Shown one piece after another: positions 1-9,349 of a stretch of DNA of 25,892 bases. This stretch comes from Hypsibius dujardini (lineage: Eukaryota > Tardigrada > Eutardigrada > Parachela > Hypsibiidae). The stretch spans positions 1-25,892 of the forward strand of contig LRSR01012490.1 of NCBI GenBank assembly GCA_001579985.1, in the 5' to 3' direction. The position numbers and the translations under genes were made by a program. The notes beneath the pieces are model-generated. The model was not told the DNA's origin and searched no databases. It was given only the letters and a program-made list of their open reading frames with translations. Positions within the stretch are counted from its first letter, which is position 1, and every line of letters starts with the position of its first letter.

Positions 1-1409
1 CGGGTTAACTGTAACTATTTTCTTGGGGAAATTTGCAACCATTCGAGGTCGTCTAGCGAAAGCATCGAAGGCCACTTTGAAGACCTCATCTTTGAGAACT
101 GAAATGGGGAAGGGTTTCACGTGAACAATCGTTGAACTGAGCATGGGTCAGTAAGCCCTAAAGTAGCGACGAAATCCGCTCAGAAGCGGTGTGGATACTG
201 CCTTTGGGCATGTAATTGCCCACAGGGAACGTTATGCCGCCACCCTCAACGTAGGGTTTGAAAAATTATCAACGCTTTTATCTTTTTTTTATAATTTTTT
301 TTAAATTATCAACCCTTTTTGTCACGCCCCCCCCCCATCGACGATTTCGGCCCTTGCATTCTAGTGATGTAAACTATTTGGCTTGAATTTTATAGAAACC
401 GGGCAGTTACACTTTTTTCCACTTGTTCAGAAATCGAGTGTAACCAAAGTGTTCGGTGACAGATTGTCGAAAACGAGATATCTATCTGATAACTGGGAGA
501 AAACATTCCTCTACCTTTTAGCGTTAAAGAAAAATTCAAAATGTCGAACGGGTTTTTTTTGGAGTGCGAGTTGGCGCAGATGGCTCTTTTATCTAGCACA
601 CTTGCGCAGTGCATTGCGCAGTGCTTAACGCTCTGCAACTGGAAACTGGTCAAAATTACTTTCATTTGCAGATACTTTACGGACTGAGTGAAAAACCAGC
701 TTTTTTGTTAACGAAAGTTTTTATCGTTGTAATAAAAATTTGTTATAATTTTCGGATCAGTGGGAGCAGAATTATTGATATCTAACGGCTGAAATCTTTG
801 AACGCTGTTTTCTCGAAAAGTCGTTTTTGCTTTTGTGCTTGTGCTTTGTTTGCGGTTGGTTACTGTCCCGTTACTTTGTTACTTCCGGTCCAAGTTGTGT
901 AATCGAGCACTCAAAATGTCGGCCATTTAATCCGTCTGACAGAAAATAGTGCAAACTCGCTTTTGTAAAAGAAGTGTAACTGGTTGGTTTCTATAAAATT
1001 CACGCCATTTCATGTTGAAATAAAATTCTAATGGAGCAAGAAATCAGCGAGAGTGCGGTCGTCAACGTTTGTCATCAATCGACGAAATGTATCAATAAAC
1101 TTTTGAGGAACGAGTTTCAACAAGTGATCAGCCGAAGCTGTCAAGAGAAAACTATCAGTAAATTTCAGAAATTCACTGATCTCATTTGGCTGAGCGGTAA
1201 AGCAGCCGGGCTGTCGAGTATCGAAAAAGACGAAAAAGACGCGCACGGCTCAACATTTTTCTAACTGAATGAAACCTTTTCCGCCAGACTGTTTTACATA
1301 TTGCGTTGACGGCCGCACTGCCTCTATCCTTTCACTCTTAAACCTTCGAAGACTGTTTTTGCAGGCGCAATGACTAAACATTTTTGTTGTAACACGCTTC
1401 TTCTCTCAG
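1..1409 (+). other. Intron 3 (3' part) of GPCR copy A
   Basis: This non-coding stretch aligns with intron 3 of copy B (about 7768-8471): the same text runs from about position 15 to 360 and again from about 1011 to the acceptor at 1408-1409. It shows that the window opens inside copy A, whose exons 1-3 lie upstream. The only large difference from B is the element at 380-1006. A poly-C run lies near 327-336. The small ORFs here are not kept in B. Confidence 0.75.
380..1006. mobile_element. 627-bp non-autonomous DNA transposon with inverted ends, ATTT duplication
   Basis: The left end begins GGCTTGAATTTTATAGAAAC and the reverse complement of the right end begins GGCGTGAATTTTATAGAAAC. The similarity continues, with a few mismatches, to about 36 bp (both then carry CAGTTACACTT). 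ATTT flanks both sides (376-379 and 1007-1010). The matching intron of copy B reads straight through this site with a single ATTT, so B is the empty site. No transposase-like ORF is seen inside; the short ORFs on both strands look random. The superfamily is not assigned; a 4-bp duplication fits several classes. Confidence 0.75.
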
Positions 1410-3099
1410 GCAATTCGATCCGTCTGCACTTGGCTGATTTTGATGGTCGTCAACGTGATCCTCGTCAGAGTGCTCGCTAAGCACACTCGCTCGCGGAAAT
1501 CTCTAGTTGCTCAAGCGAGCACAGATTCATCTTCTTCACATGACTCCACAAACCGTAACAGCTCCATTCTACTCCTCTCCTCTGCCATTATCTACTCCAT
1601 CACGCAGTTTCCGTTCATCATCTACAATCTGCTTGTCATGGCAGCAGGTGAACTTTCGTTCAAGGAGAGCGGTAGCGAAAAATTGAAGTCTCAAGTGAGA
1701 ATTTCTTAATTTTCAGAATCACCCTACTGTCTCGTTCACGTGTCGTCTCGTGACACTGTGACATTTCGCATATTTAGCGGGCATTTGTCGGTGTTTGGGT
1801 ATTCGGTCGATTTCTACATATTCTACCTCACATCCACCAGTTTTCGGCGGCAAGTCAACACGCTGTGCTGTAAATTCAAGCACAAGGCTCTAATGCCATA
1901 CAAATTGACAGAAAACAGCAGCAGAGTAAGTGCCGAAAACTTATCGGATCCGGGAAAGCTTTGGGCACTGACTTTCGCACGCCCTCGCCTGAAATATGTG
2001 CGTGCGATTGATAAATATTTTTTGCACTGGAGAGCCTATTTTGATGGCTACCCGAATCACTTTTAAAATCGAGATTCAGGTTTTAGAATCAGAAGTTGTT
2101 CCGGAAAACCCAAGGACCAACACTTTTCCACTGTTTTGGCCCATGGACAGTATATCAGATCTCCCTCAACTTTGAAGCGAATCTAAAAAGCTAAAACTAA
2201 AACTAAAACTCAAGAAACGTTTTTTGTTGCATTTTGAGTCTCCAGTTTTGGTCTAAAGTTAGAGATGCATGATTTAAAAAATTGGCTGAACCTGACCCTT
2301 CCGACGTTTTTTTTCTTCTCGAAACCAAATGTTGGCGCCAAATTAATATTTTTCTTTTGCGTTAGAACGATCAGAAAAGAATCACCAAATTTTGAAGTTC
2401 CGAAAAAACAAGCACTACTTTTTTGCCCCTTGGTCGATCTTTCTCGATTCTCAGGGGTTTTGGTTAGGAGCCGTAAGGATCCTAAATGGGCCTATGATTC
2501 ACAAGGGAACCGAACGGTAACGGACACGCCGAATTCTCTGAGTATTTTTCCCCAAATAGTGAATTCAATTAGTAGATTTTAGCAAAAACTTTCGTCTGCA
2601 AACAAGCTTTGGTCTAAGCGGGAAAAAATTCGAAAGTTCCCCAATGGCTCCGCGGGTTTCTCATTCAGTTCAGGCATTGATTGTTTGATTTATGTTCTAT
2701 CAAAACTCAGTTTAATTTTAACCACTCTAAAATGTCGTTTTTTGAAAACGTTTGATTCCAAAACTTTTAACACTTTTCCACTCCAAATTCGATTTGAATT
2801 CGATTGACATCAGCAGAATCTTATTTGGATGACAGAGGGCGGAGCTATGGGCTAGTTTCAGTCTACGCTTCCGAGTGACATAGCAGAAATGACCCATAGC
2901 TCCGCCCCCCTATCATCCAAATAAGATTCTGCTGATGTCAATGGATTTCGACAAACAAAATTCAGAGAAATCGGCGTGTCCGCTACCGTTCGGTTCCCTT
3001 GTCAGTTTTACTAATACGTCCTATTTGCTGTTGACAGCCTTGTTTTTGCATTGCGAATAGGTGCCACCTGACACATCGGCCATTCCCACTCCACCTTGA
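1410..3099 (+). CDS. Class A GPCR, copy A (partial: exons 4-6)
   Basis: Exon 4 is 1410-1647, exon 5 is 1717-1925 and exon 6 is 3061-3099 (TGA). Exon 4 begins AIRSVCTWLILMVVNVILV (TM5), then a basic, Ser-rich third intracellular loop, then TM6 ending in SITQFPFIIYNLL. Exon 5 carries TM7 with the NPxxY-like stretch GYSVDFYIFYL, followed by FRRQV as in helix 8. Phases are 1 after exon 4 and 0 after exon 5. The exon 5 donor is a perfect GTAAGT; without splicing the frame would run to 2066 into sequence not shared with copy B. Exon 6 (12 residues, VPPDTSAIPTPP) rests on a phase-matched acceptor shared with B and is the least certain part. Exons 1-3 lie before the window. Intron 5 is 1135 bp, against 305 bp in B, mostly because of the foldback insertion. 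B is the closest paralogue. Confidence 0.8.
1926..2501 (+). other. Intron 5 of copy A, part before the foldback element
   Basis: Only the first bases (GTAAGTGCCGA) and the last roughly 100 bases (from about 2420) match the 305-bp intron of copy B. The middle, about 270 bp, has no counterpart there, and a second insertion is possible. It includes a short CTAAAA tandem run at about 2189-2212. The 105-codon ORF at 2265-2582 crosses the transposon edge and is not considered a gene. Confidence 0.5.
2502..3001. mobile_element. 500-bp foldback-type DNA element, copy 1, TCA duplication
   Basis: The ends are inverted repeats of about 45 bp: the left begins CAAGGGAACCGAACGGTAAC and the right, reverse-complemented, begins CAAGGGAACCGAACGGTAGC. 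TCA flanks both sides (2499-2501 and 3002-3004), while copy B at the same place has one TCA and no element. A second nested inverted repeat (2813-2851 against 2892-2942, containing AGCAGAATCTTATTTGGAT) can form a long hairpin around a loop of about 40 bp. Compared with copy 2 (4382-5015), most of the right arm is missing. It has no coding capacity. The family is unknown to me; a 3-bp duplication is compatible with Harbinger- or CACTA-like elements. Confidence 0.8.
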
Positions 3100-3900
3100 T
3101 GAAGGTCCACATGCGGCAATGTTCCGGTACCCGTACGGATTGATTTGTCATGCACTAGTTTATCTGTTGCTTCCTATTGTTATAACGTTACACATGTTCG
3201 GTCGCAAATTTAAAAGTCACGTGGTTAGAGTGAAAATGTTAAAGAGGATGTGGTGCAGCACGCGTTTTTAGACTAGTCTTTGGTAATTTGGAAGTTATGA
3301 AATCCACACAAATAACTGCGTTGTCAATTAATTCCTGAACTTCGTCAAGGACTTGAGGCGAATCATCAGCCTTCGAGAATACCTTGCTTAGCGCTCCAGT
3401 TCGACAACGTGATTTTGCCTGAGATCACCCGTACTTGATTTCTGCTCATATCACATCTGCAAGTGCTGATTCCAATGCGATCTGTTCCAGGGCAGTGGAA
3501 AGTCAGTATCCCATTCCCGGACTCTTTCTCAGCGTATATCTTTTCATTTCAAACTCCCTTGCATCAATGCACCGAGAGCAAAAACAGTCGCATGAAAATT
3601 AACTGCGTCCGCTGTTTAGTGAATCGAACTCATAATGAGCTTGCCCAGAAAGACCCTTATCACATTAACACACCCTCCCAGCAACCTATAAAAGTGATGA
3701 ATTGCGACCGGATTGTGACACTGTAACTCGCTTGCAACGAGCCTCACAATAAATCTATCCGTCTATCGTCAGTATGTCTGTCTTTCGCTGAACGTTTTCA
3801 TTTATGGGCTTCTGCTTGTCACTTTGTTTTGAAATAGCGCATGGCGAATGATAATGACTTGTGAACGGCCAGACATCCGCTCGCTTCAATCTCTCGGGAT
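3100..3900 (+). other. 3' flank of copy A with a block shared with copy D
   Basis: From 3100 to about 3310 the text matches the 3' flank of copy B; the first roughly 50 bases after the stop are nearly identical. From about 3536 to 3725 it matches the 3' flank of the more distant copy D (about 20420-20620). An AATAAA signal follows at 3748. This is probably 3' UTR or conserved downstream sequence of copy A. The frame at 3463-3726 stays open, and part of the matching stretch near D is also open, so a small coding exon is not excluded. Confidence 0.45.
3748..3753 (+). promoter_or_regulatory. Candidate poly(A) signal of copy A
   Basis: An exact AATAAA lies about 650 bp after the proposed stop codon and just after the block shared with the D 3' flank. 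It is the first convincing signal downstream of the gene, but a hexamer alone is weak evidence. Confidence 0.35.
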
Positions 3901-4380
3901 GTGACCGAGAATGATTTGCGAAAATTCCATCGTGTTATTGTTTTTGATTTGGAGCTGGAGAAGTTCTACATGACCAACTGCGACTTAGCTTCGTCTCATC
4001 TCGGCACAAAAATCCGTGACGCATTACTTGTAAGTGCCCGCAATAAAGTTACGTCATTCTTTCAGTCACCCTTTACATTGTATTTGTTGTTCTTTTCTCG
4101 GTATGTTGTTCTTTTCTCGGTATGTATCAGAATGCCCGAAACGAAGTACCTGTTTGTCGTTTCAGGTCGTCTAGTTGTCGCAACTCCGTATTCTTGTGAC
4201 GTCGAACGGCTAATTTCAGCATACGACATAAATGTATAATTCAAAAGTAAAATGCGCTCGTGTTTGTCGCCGAAAAATATCAAGAGCTATCTGTACGTCA
4301 ACATCAAAATGCCAGACGAAACTTGTTCGGCCAGCTGTTTTGACGTTCTGACGGACAAAGATCGCCGTTCGGGCCAAGAA
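3901..4380 (+). pseudogene. Decayed hAT-type transposase C-terminus (dimerisation region)
   Basis: One reading frame with a single in-frame TAA (4237-4239) gives, before the stop, GRLVVATPYSCDVERLISAY and, after it, RSCLSPKNIKSYLYVNIKMP and then DKDRR. Known hAT-derived proteins end in a dimerisation region with a small-residue/Ser/(D/C)-V-E-R-x-x-S pattern, followed by an Arg-x-x-Leu-Ser-Pro segment and a Lys/Arg-rich tail; the match is by pattern only. The DDE core and BED finger are absent. The start of the remnant is not defined, because residues before about 4140 are not recognisable. Homology ends exactly where foldback copy 2 begins (4382), so that element may have cut it. Confidence 0.5.
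4085..4125 (+). repeat. 19-bp perfect tandem duplication
   Basis: The unit TGTTGTTCTTTTCTCGGTA occurs twice head to tail within the hAT remnant. It adds about six codons plus one base, so it shifts the frame relative to a single-unit version. It fits replication slippage in a non-functional region. Confidence 0.7.
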
Positions 4381-4381
4381 C

Positions 4382-5015
4382 AAACAATTTCATCGACAAA
4401 CGAGCTCTGCTTTGAGCGGGAGAAAATTCGAAAGTTTCCCGATGACTCCGCGGGTTTCCCATTCAATTCAACCGTTGATTGTTTGATTTACGTTCTGGCA
4501 AAACTCATTTAAAATGTTTTACCTCTACAACCCATACAAAACGTCATTTTTGAAAAAAGTTTGATTCAAAGATTTTTGAACTTTTCCACTTAAAATTCGA
4601 TATGGATCAATCGATTGACAGAATCTTTTTTGCGGAGTCATGGGCTAGTTTCAATCTAGGCTTCCGAGTGACGTTGCAGAAATGACCCATAGTTCCGCCC
4701 CCTGGCATCCAGAAAAGATTCTGCTAATCTCGATTGATTCCAAATCGAATTTGGAGTGGAAGAGTGTCAAACATTTTGGAATCAAAAATCAGAAATTAAA
4801 TTGAATTTTGCTAGAACATAAATCAAACAATCAACAGTTGAATCGAATGGGGAAACCCACGGTGCTATCGGGAAACTCTCGAATTTTCTCCCGTTCAAAC
4901 CAGATCTCGTTTGCCGATGAAATTGTTTACTAACTTATATAATTTATCAATTTAGTTTACTATTTGAAAAAAAAATTAGACAGATCGGCGTGACATCTAC
5001 CGTTCCGTTCCCTTG
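4382..5015. mobile_element. Foldback-type DNA element, copy 2 (near-complete palindrome, left tip lost)
   Basis: The left arm (4382 to about 4660) and the right arm (about 4690 to 4928) are imperfect reverse complements of each other. For example, AAACAATTTCATCG at the left edge pairs with CGATGAAATTGTTT at the right. The right arm continues to 5015, ending in the same CGGTAG...GTTCCCTTG tip as copy 1. The corresponding left tip (about 110 bp) is missing, so the element is truncated where it meets the hAT remnant. The central 30-40 bp loop (GGGCTAGTTTCA...) is shared with copy 1. It has no coding capacity. Confidence 0.7.
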
Positions 5016-5990
5016 TGAGAAGTACTCGAACGGGAAGAAGTAAAACCGCCTTGTTTTGATTAGAGAAAGTTGTATCTGTGTTTATGCTGTTGAGTTACTG
5101 ATGAAATTTAGGAGCAAATGTAAGCTTCACTGGTTCAGAATTGACATGCGTTGCTGCTTTCGGAATTGTTTCTATTCTCCATCTTTTAGAGTGATTTTAT
5201 TTTGTCGGTTTGAGAAATCTATAAAGTAGAAATTGTTTTCTTGTTTCTTTGTCGTCGAGTAGCTAAGTGAAATTTCTCGTCGAACCAAAATCAGTCGATA
5301 AATCTAACTGGTAGGACATCAGCTCAATCGATCAATAGCACTGAAAGAGTGCTGGTCCAATCAATTGATCCAGCGATAGACTTGGAGTGGATATTTTGCA
5401 CTTTGAAATTCCGCCAAAACAATTCTGGTACCACAGCAGTGAAATAAACAAATATTGTCCATTTTAAACATGGGGCTATCTCAAAAACATTGTCCGGGAC
5501 GTTTCTGAACAGGACCTTGGAAAATCTCCCCAAGTTGGCACCCTTTTGTATTGTTTATCTTTCGGTTTAGATTTTCGTTCTGTCGTCTTTGTAACGAGAC
5601 TAACGCAATGGCCCATATGGGAAAAGATAAAAATCAGAAAGTATATCGAAGATCATTACTGCCACAATGACTAATCAACCTGCAGGGCGATAGGGCTTCT
5701 TCTGTGCCTCGTGCCGGCGTTGCGAAAATTGTCGGAAACGAGTTCAAGGTTGGTGAAATGAAAACCCGAGGCCATAGGTAGGAAACACGAAAGTGAGGCT
5801 TCTGTTTTGGGTATAATTTCAGGCACACGACAGCTACAAGTGGAGTACACGAGAAGCACTGCTTTCGTTTCCAAACATTTAATCATTATTATGCGATTTT
5901 ACGTTTTTGCGTTAATGCGAGGCTTCTTGATTTTATTTCAAACCGTATAGCCTCTGTTGAGCAATTTACGTTCACGCAATCTCTAACGAA
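5016..5990 (+). other. Intergenic region / 5' flank of copy B
   Basis: AT-rich, with no convincing ORF. At about 5690-5750 a segment ending GAAACGAGTTCAAGGT resembles 11175-11220 in front of pseudogene C. It may be a conserved upstream element or a non-coding 5' exon with a donor at 5749. A candidate acceptor lies at 5820-5821 (ATAATTTCAG). No TATA box was identified with confidence. Confidence 0.35.
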
Positions 5991-8900
5991 ATGGCAGCAT
6001 ATTATAAGGGAAACAGCAGTAACATTTCAGTTGAAAATGCCGCTGCCTTGGACGACTGCAATTGGCCGGAGGAAGAGCCGTCTGTGCTTGAACTGCCCTA
6101 CTTTTACCCCCTCTGGGTGATGCTCATTTTGCGTCCCATTCTGGTGGTTCTAGGCACCATCGGCAGCGCTTTCATCATCACAGTCCAGCTGCGACAACAG
6201 CAGAAGTCAACCACGAATCTCTATCTCATCGTGATGGCTATCTGCTGCCTTGTCACACTGTACGTACAAATTCAATGACAGGAACGTTTTATTTGGGAGA
6301 GGGGGGGTTATATCCGTCCCCCCCTGGTGGGGCTAACGTTTAACGTTTATGCTGCAAGTCCCCCTTCCCCTTTTTAGGTTATATTTGGTTTTAGAAGTAA
6401 ACTTAAAGGATTTTATTGCATCAATCTTCAATTTATCAAGATAGGGAATAACGGTGGACAACGAAAAAAACAAAATTAGGAGGGGACAAGATCGGGGAAG
6501 GTGGGGGGACTTGTAACCTAAGCCAACCTTTAACAGGCGAAGAACTAAAATTTCCCTCTCCCCCCCCCGCCGAGGGGTTGGAAACGAATAACTCCCCATT
6601 GGGATGGGGGGGGGGAATGGTTATAAATCGTCGAACTGACGATTTGGAGCAAGGGCCTCAAAAAGATTATTCTGTATGGCTACTGTAATTGATTATGAAA
6701 AATGGGTTAGCATTCGAGAAATAAGGAAAGGGACAGTTTTTAATAATGAGGAAAGCGATCATTTCTTGCAAAATGGCTTAACAAAACCATCTTTTTTACT
6801 CGTATAGATGGGCTTCCGTTCCAAATTACTGCCTGCACGCTTTGACTGGCAACGGTTCTACATCGAATGCTTGGCATTCCTATGGTCCTATTCTGGCCGA
6901 ATTGATAGGGCCTCTTATATGGCTGCAGTACAGCGCGGTTTGGATCTCCGACTGGTAAAAATATCCGACCCGACACACGCGAGTATAATTGACGAAAGAG
7001 ACATCGCGTTCTGGTTGTGCTTTAGTGACAATTCCATTTTATGCCACAGCACATTGGTCGTTTTCTCACTGGAGCGCCTGCTCTGCACGATGAATCCCAT
7101 TCGCTATCACAACTTCTTCAATCTGAGGCATGCTATTTACCTCGAAGCGGGCATTGCGTTTTTCTCACTGCTTTGGACCTCCGAGATTATTGCTTATTTT
7201 CACTACAAATCTCCGCCGCCCCTTCTGACCAGCTGGGACAGTGCTGCGACCAAAGTCGATGTAAGTCCTCATAACCGTCCCGTTCAGGGGTGGGCATAGA
7301 CGTAAAATCCATCTGGCTGTAAGCAAAAGCAGTGCGAAGGCTAATTTGCGGGAACGAATGTTTTTAAGCTGAAAACCGCTGAAAACCTGAATCCAATTCT
7401 TGAATTTTGTGTGCCGCATGGTTCAACCGAATACGTCCATATTTTTCAATCAAACAAATAAATCTCAACCTTCGGTTCGGCTAGTCCGTTAGCCCCCCCC
7501 CCCACCGGTTCCGCCCCCTTCGGACACAATACCCCACGCTAGTTGGGAAACTCTTCGTTCCCAGTGGGCGAAGTGACCAGGGGGGGGGGAGCTGCTTGGG
7601 ACACCTTTTTTGTCCACGTCGGGGTAGACTACTTAATGAGGCTAGTAAGAATATTTTCTGACGCCACCAAGTACAAAGAAACAAAATTGAGAGATGTAAT
7701 AATGGTGAGACTGGTCAGTAATAACACCCAGGAATTCAAGTTTTTACCAAAATGGGGAAAGGGGAGAGGGATTATTGTAACTGTTTTGTTAGAAATATTT
7801 GCAACCCTTCGAGTTTGTCTAGTGAAAGCGTCGAAGGCCACTCTGAAGATCTCATCTTTGAGAACTAAAATGGGGAAGGGTTCCACCTGAACAACCGCCG
7901 AACTGAGCATGGGTCAGTAAGCCTTAAGAGCGGCGAAATCTGATCAGGAGCGTTGTGGATAGTGCCTTTGGGCATGCAATTGCTCACGGGAAAAGTTATG
8001 CCGCCACCCTCAACGAAGGGTTCTGAAAAATTACCAAAGGTGCTTCCCCCCCCCTCAATTATTTCGGCCATTTCATTCCAGTGGTGTCTAATATTTCACG
8101 TTGAAATATAATCCTAATGAAGTAAGACATCAGCGAGAGTGCCGTTGTCAACGTTTGTCATCAATCAACAAAATGTATCGATAAACTTTTGATGAACGGA
8201 GTTGTCAAGGCAATTCGCTGATCGCATTTGGCTAGGCGGTAAGGCAGCCGGGCTGTCAACAATCGAAAACGGCGAATAGACCAATTACAAGACTTAGTTC
8301 TGATGCGCACGGCTCAACATTTGTCTAGCTCAATGATATCTTTTTCGACGATTGTTTGACACATTGCGTTGACGGCTGCACTGCCTCTATCTGTTCACTC
8401 TTAAAACTAAGAAGACTGTTCTGCAGGCGCAATGACTAAATGTTTTTGTGGCAACACGCTTCTTTCTTCAGGCAGCTCGATGCGTCTGCATTTGGTTGAT
8501 TTTGATGGTCGTCAACGTGATCCTCGTCAGAGTGCTCGCTAAGCACACTCGCTCACGGAAATCTCTAATTACTCGCCCCAGCACAGATTCATCCCCACAG
8601 GACTCCACAAACCGTAACAGCTCCATTCTACTCCTCTCCTCTGCCATTATCTACTCCATCACGCAGTTTCCGTTCATCATCTACAATCTGCTTGTCATGG
8701 CAGCAGGTGAAATTTCGTTCAAGGGCAGCAGTATCTAAAGTATGAAATCACAAGTAACGTCTTCCTGAACTTCAGAACCACCCTACTGCTCCATGTACGT
8801 GTCGTCTCATGACAAAGCGATATTTCGCATATTTGGCGGGAATTTGTCGGTGTTTGGGTATTCGGCCGATTTCTACGTGTTCTACCTCACATCCACCAGG

Positions 8901-9349
8901 TTTCGGCAACAGGTCGACATGATTTGCTGCAAATCCAAGCGCAAGGCTCTAGAGTCGCATAAACTAACTGAAAACAGCAGCAGCAGCACTTACCATGGCA
9001 GCAGGGTAAGTGCCGACTACTTACTTCTGGATTGAAGACAACGGCTCGTTTAACATCCTAACTGGTCTGAAATAGGACCCATTGTTGTTGGGAACAATTG
9101 TTCTAAAGATGTTTTTGTTCAGAATTCACTTCGCAATGTTCAATGATTCGTCGATGACTATCGCACAACTTGTTTGCCTCTTGGTCGGGTCCGGCTCGAT
9201 TTTCAGGGGGTCTTGGTTCAGACCCGCAAGGATCCTTCATGGACCTATGATTCAGTCTTACAAAGATGTCCCATTTGCTGTTGATATTTTTGTTTCTGCG
9301 TTTTGAATAGGTTTCACCTGACACATCGGCCATTCCCATTTCACCTTGA
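5991..9349 (+). CDS. Class A GPCR, copy B (complete, six exons)
   Basis: The exons are 5991-6259, 6808-6954, 7050-7260, 8472-8706, 8776-9005 and 9311-9349; intron phases are 2, 2, 0, 1, 0; the product is about 376 aa. The ATG at 5991 has G at -3 and +4. The N-terminus carries NSS and NIS glycosylation sequons and a DDCNWPEE stretch also found in C. TM1 is about residues 40-64, TM2 spans exons 1-2, exon 2 gives TM2-TM3, exon 3 has FSLERLLC (ERL in the DRY place) and TM4 with LLW, exon 4 has TM5, a basic loop and TM6 (SITQFPFIIYN), and exon 5 has TM7 (GYSADFYVFYL) and a helix-8-like FRQQV. The tail resembles FMRFamide-receptor-type GPCRs, but the ligand is unknown. If exon 5 is not spliced at GTAAGT, the protein ends at 9035 (373 aa). 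It should couple to G proteins at the plasma membrane. Confidence 0.85.
6298..6620. repeat. G/C-tract inverted-repeat element in intron 1 of copy B
   Basis: Intron 1 is filled by a sequence with G and C runs of 8-10 at both sides. Inner inverted ends are GCAAGTCCCCCTTCCCC (from about 6354) and, in reverse complement, GGTTACAAGTCCCCCCACC. The centre contains TCTTCAATTTATCAAG. Intron 1 of copy F has a related sequence (about 21925-22400). It is probably a MITE-like family; the exact edges and any target duplication are unclear. Confidence 0.5.
7261..8471 (+). other. Intron 3 of copy B
   Basis: Donor GTAAGT at 7261, acceptor at 8470-8471. From about 7768 onward it aligns with positions 15-1409 of the window apart from the 627-bp insertion there. 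At about 7492-7589 a C-run and a G-run face each other around GTTGGGAAACTC / TTCCCAGTGGG, giving a possible hairpin. No convincing coding sequence is present; the ORFs at 7543-7890 and 7629-7910 overlap on opposite strands and are not conserved. Confidence 0.65.

Noticed and set aside
383-665. ORFs of 81 and 91 codons on opposite strands inside the 627-bp element
   Set aside because: They overlap each other and include the inverted end; no transposase motif is present.
1031-1264. 77-codon ORF (and its antisense partner) before exon 4 of copy A
   Set aside because: The aligned region of copy B (about 8117-8330) has indels and stops in this frame; it is intron 3.
2265-2582. 105-codon ORF in intron 5 of copy A
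   Set aside because: It crosses from intron into the foldback element; the portion shared with copy B is not open in B.
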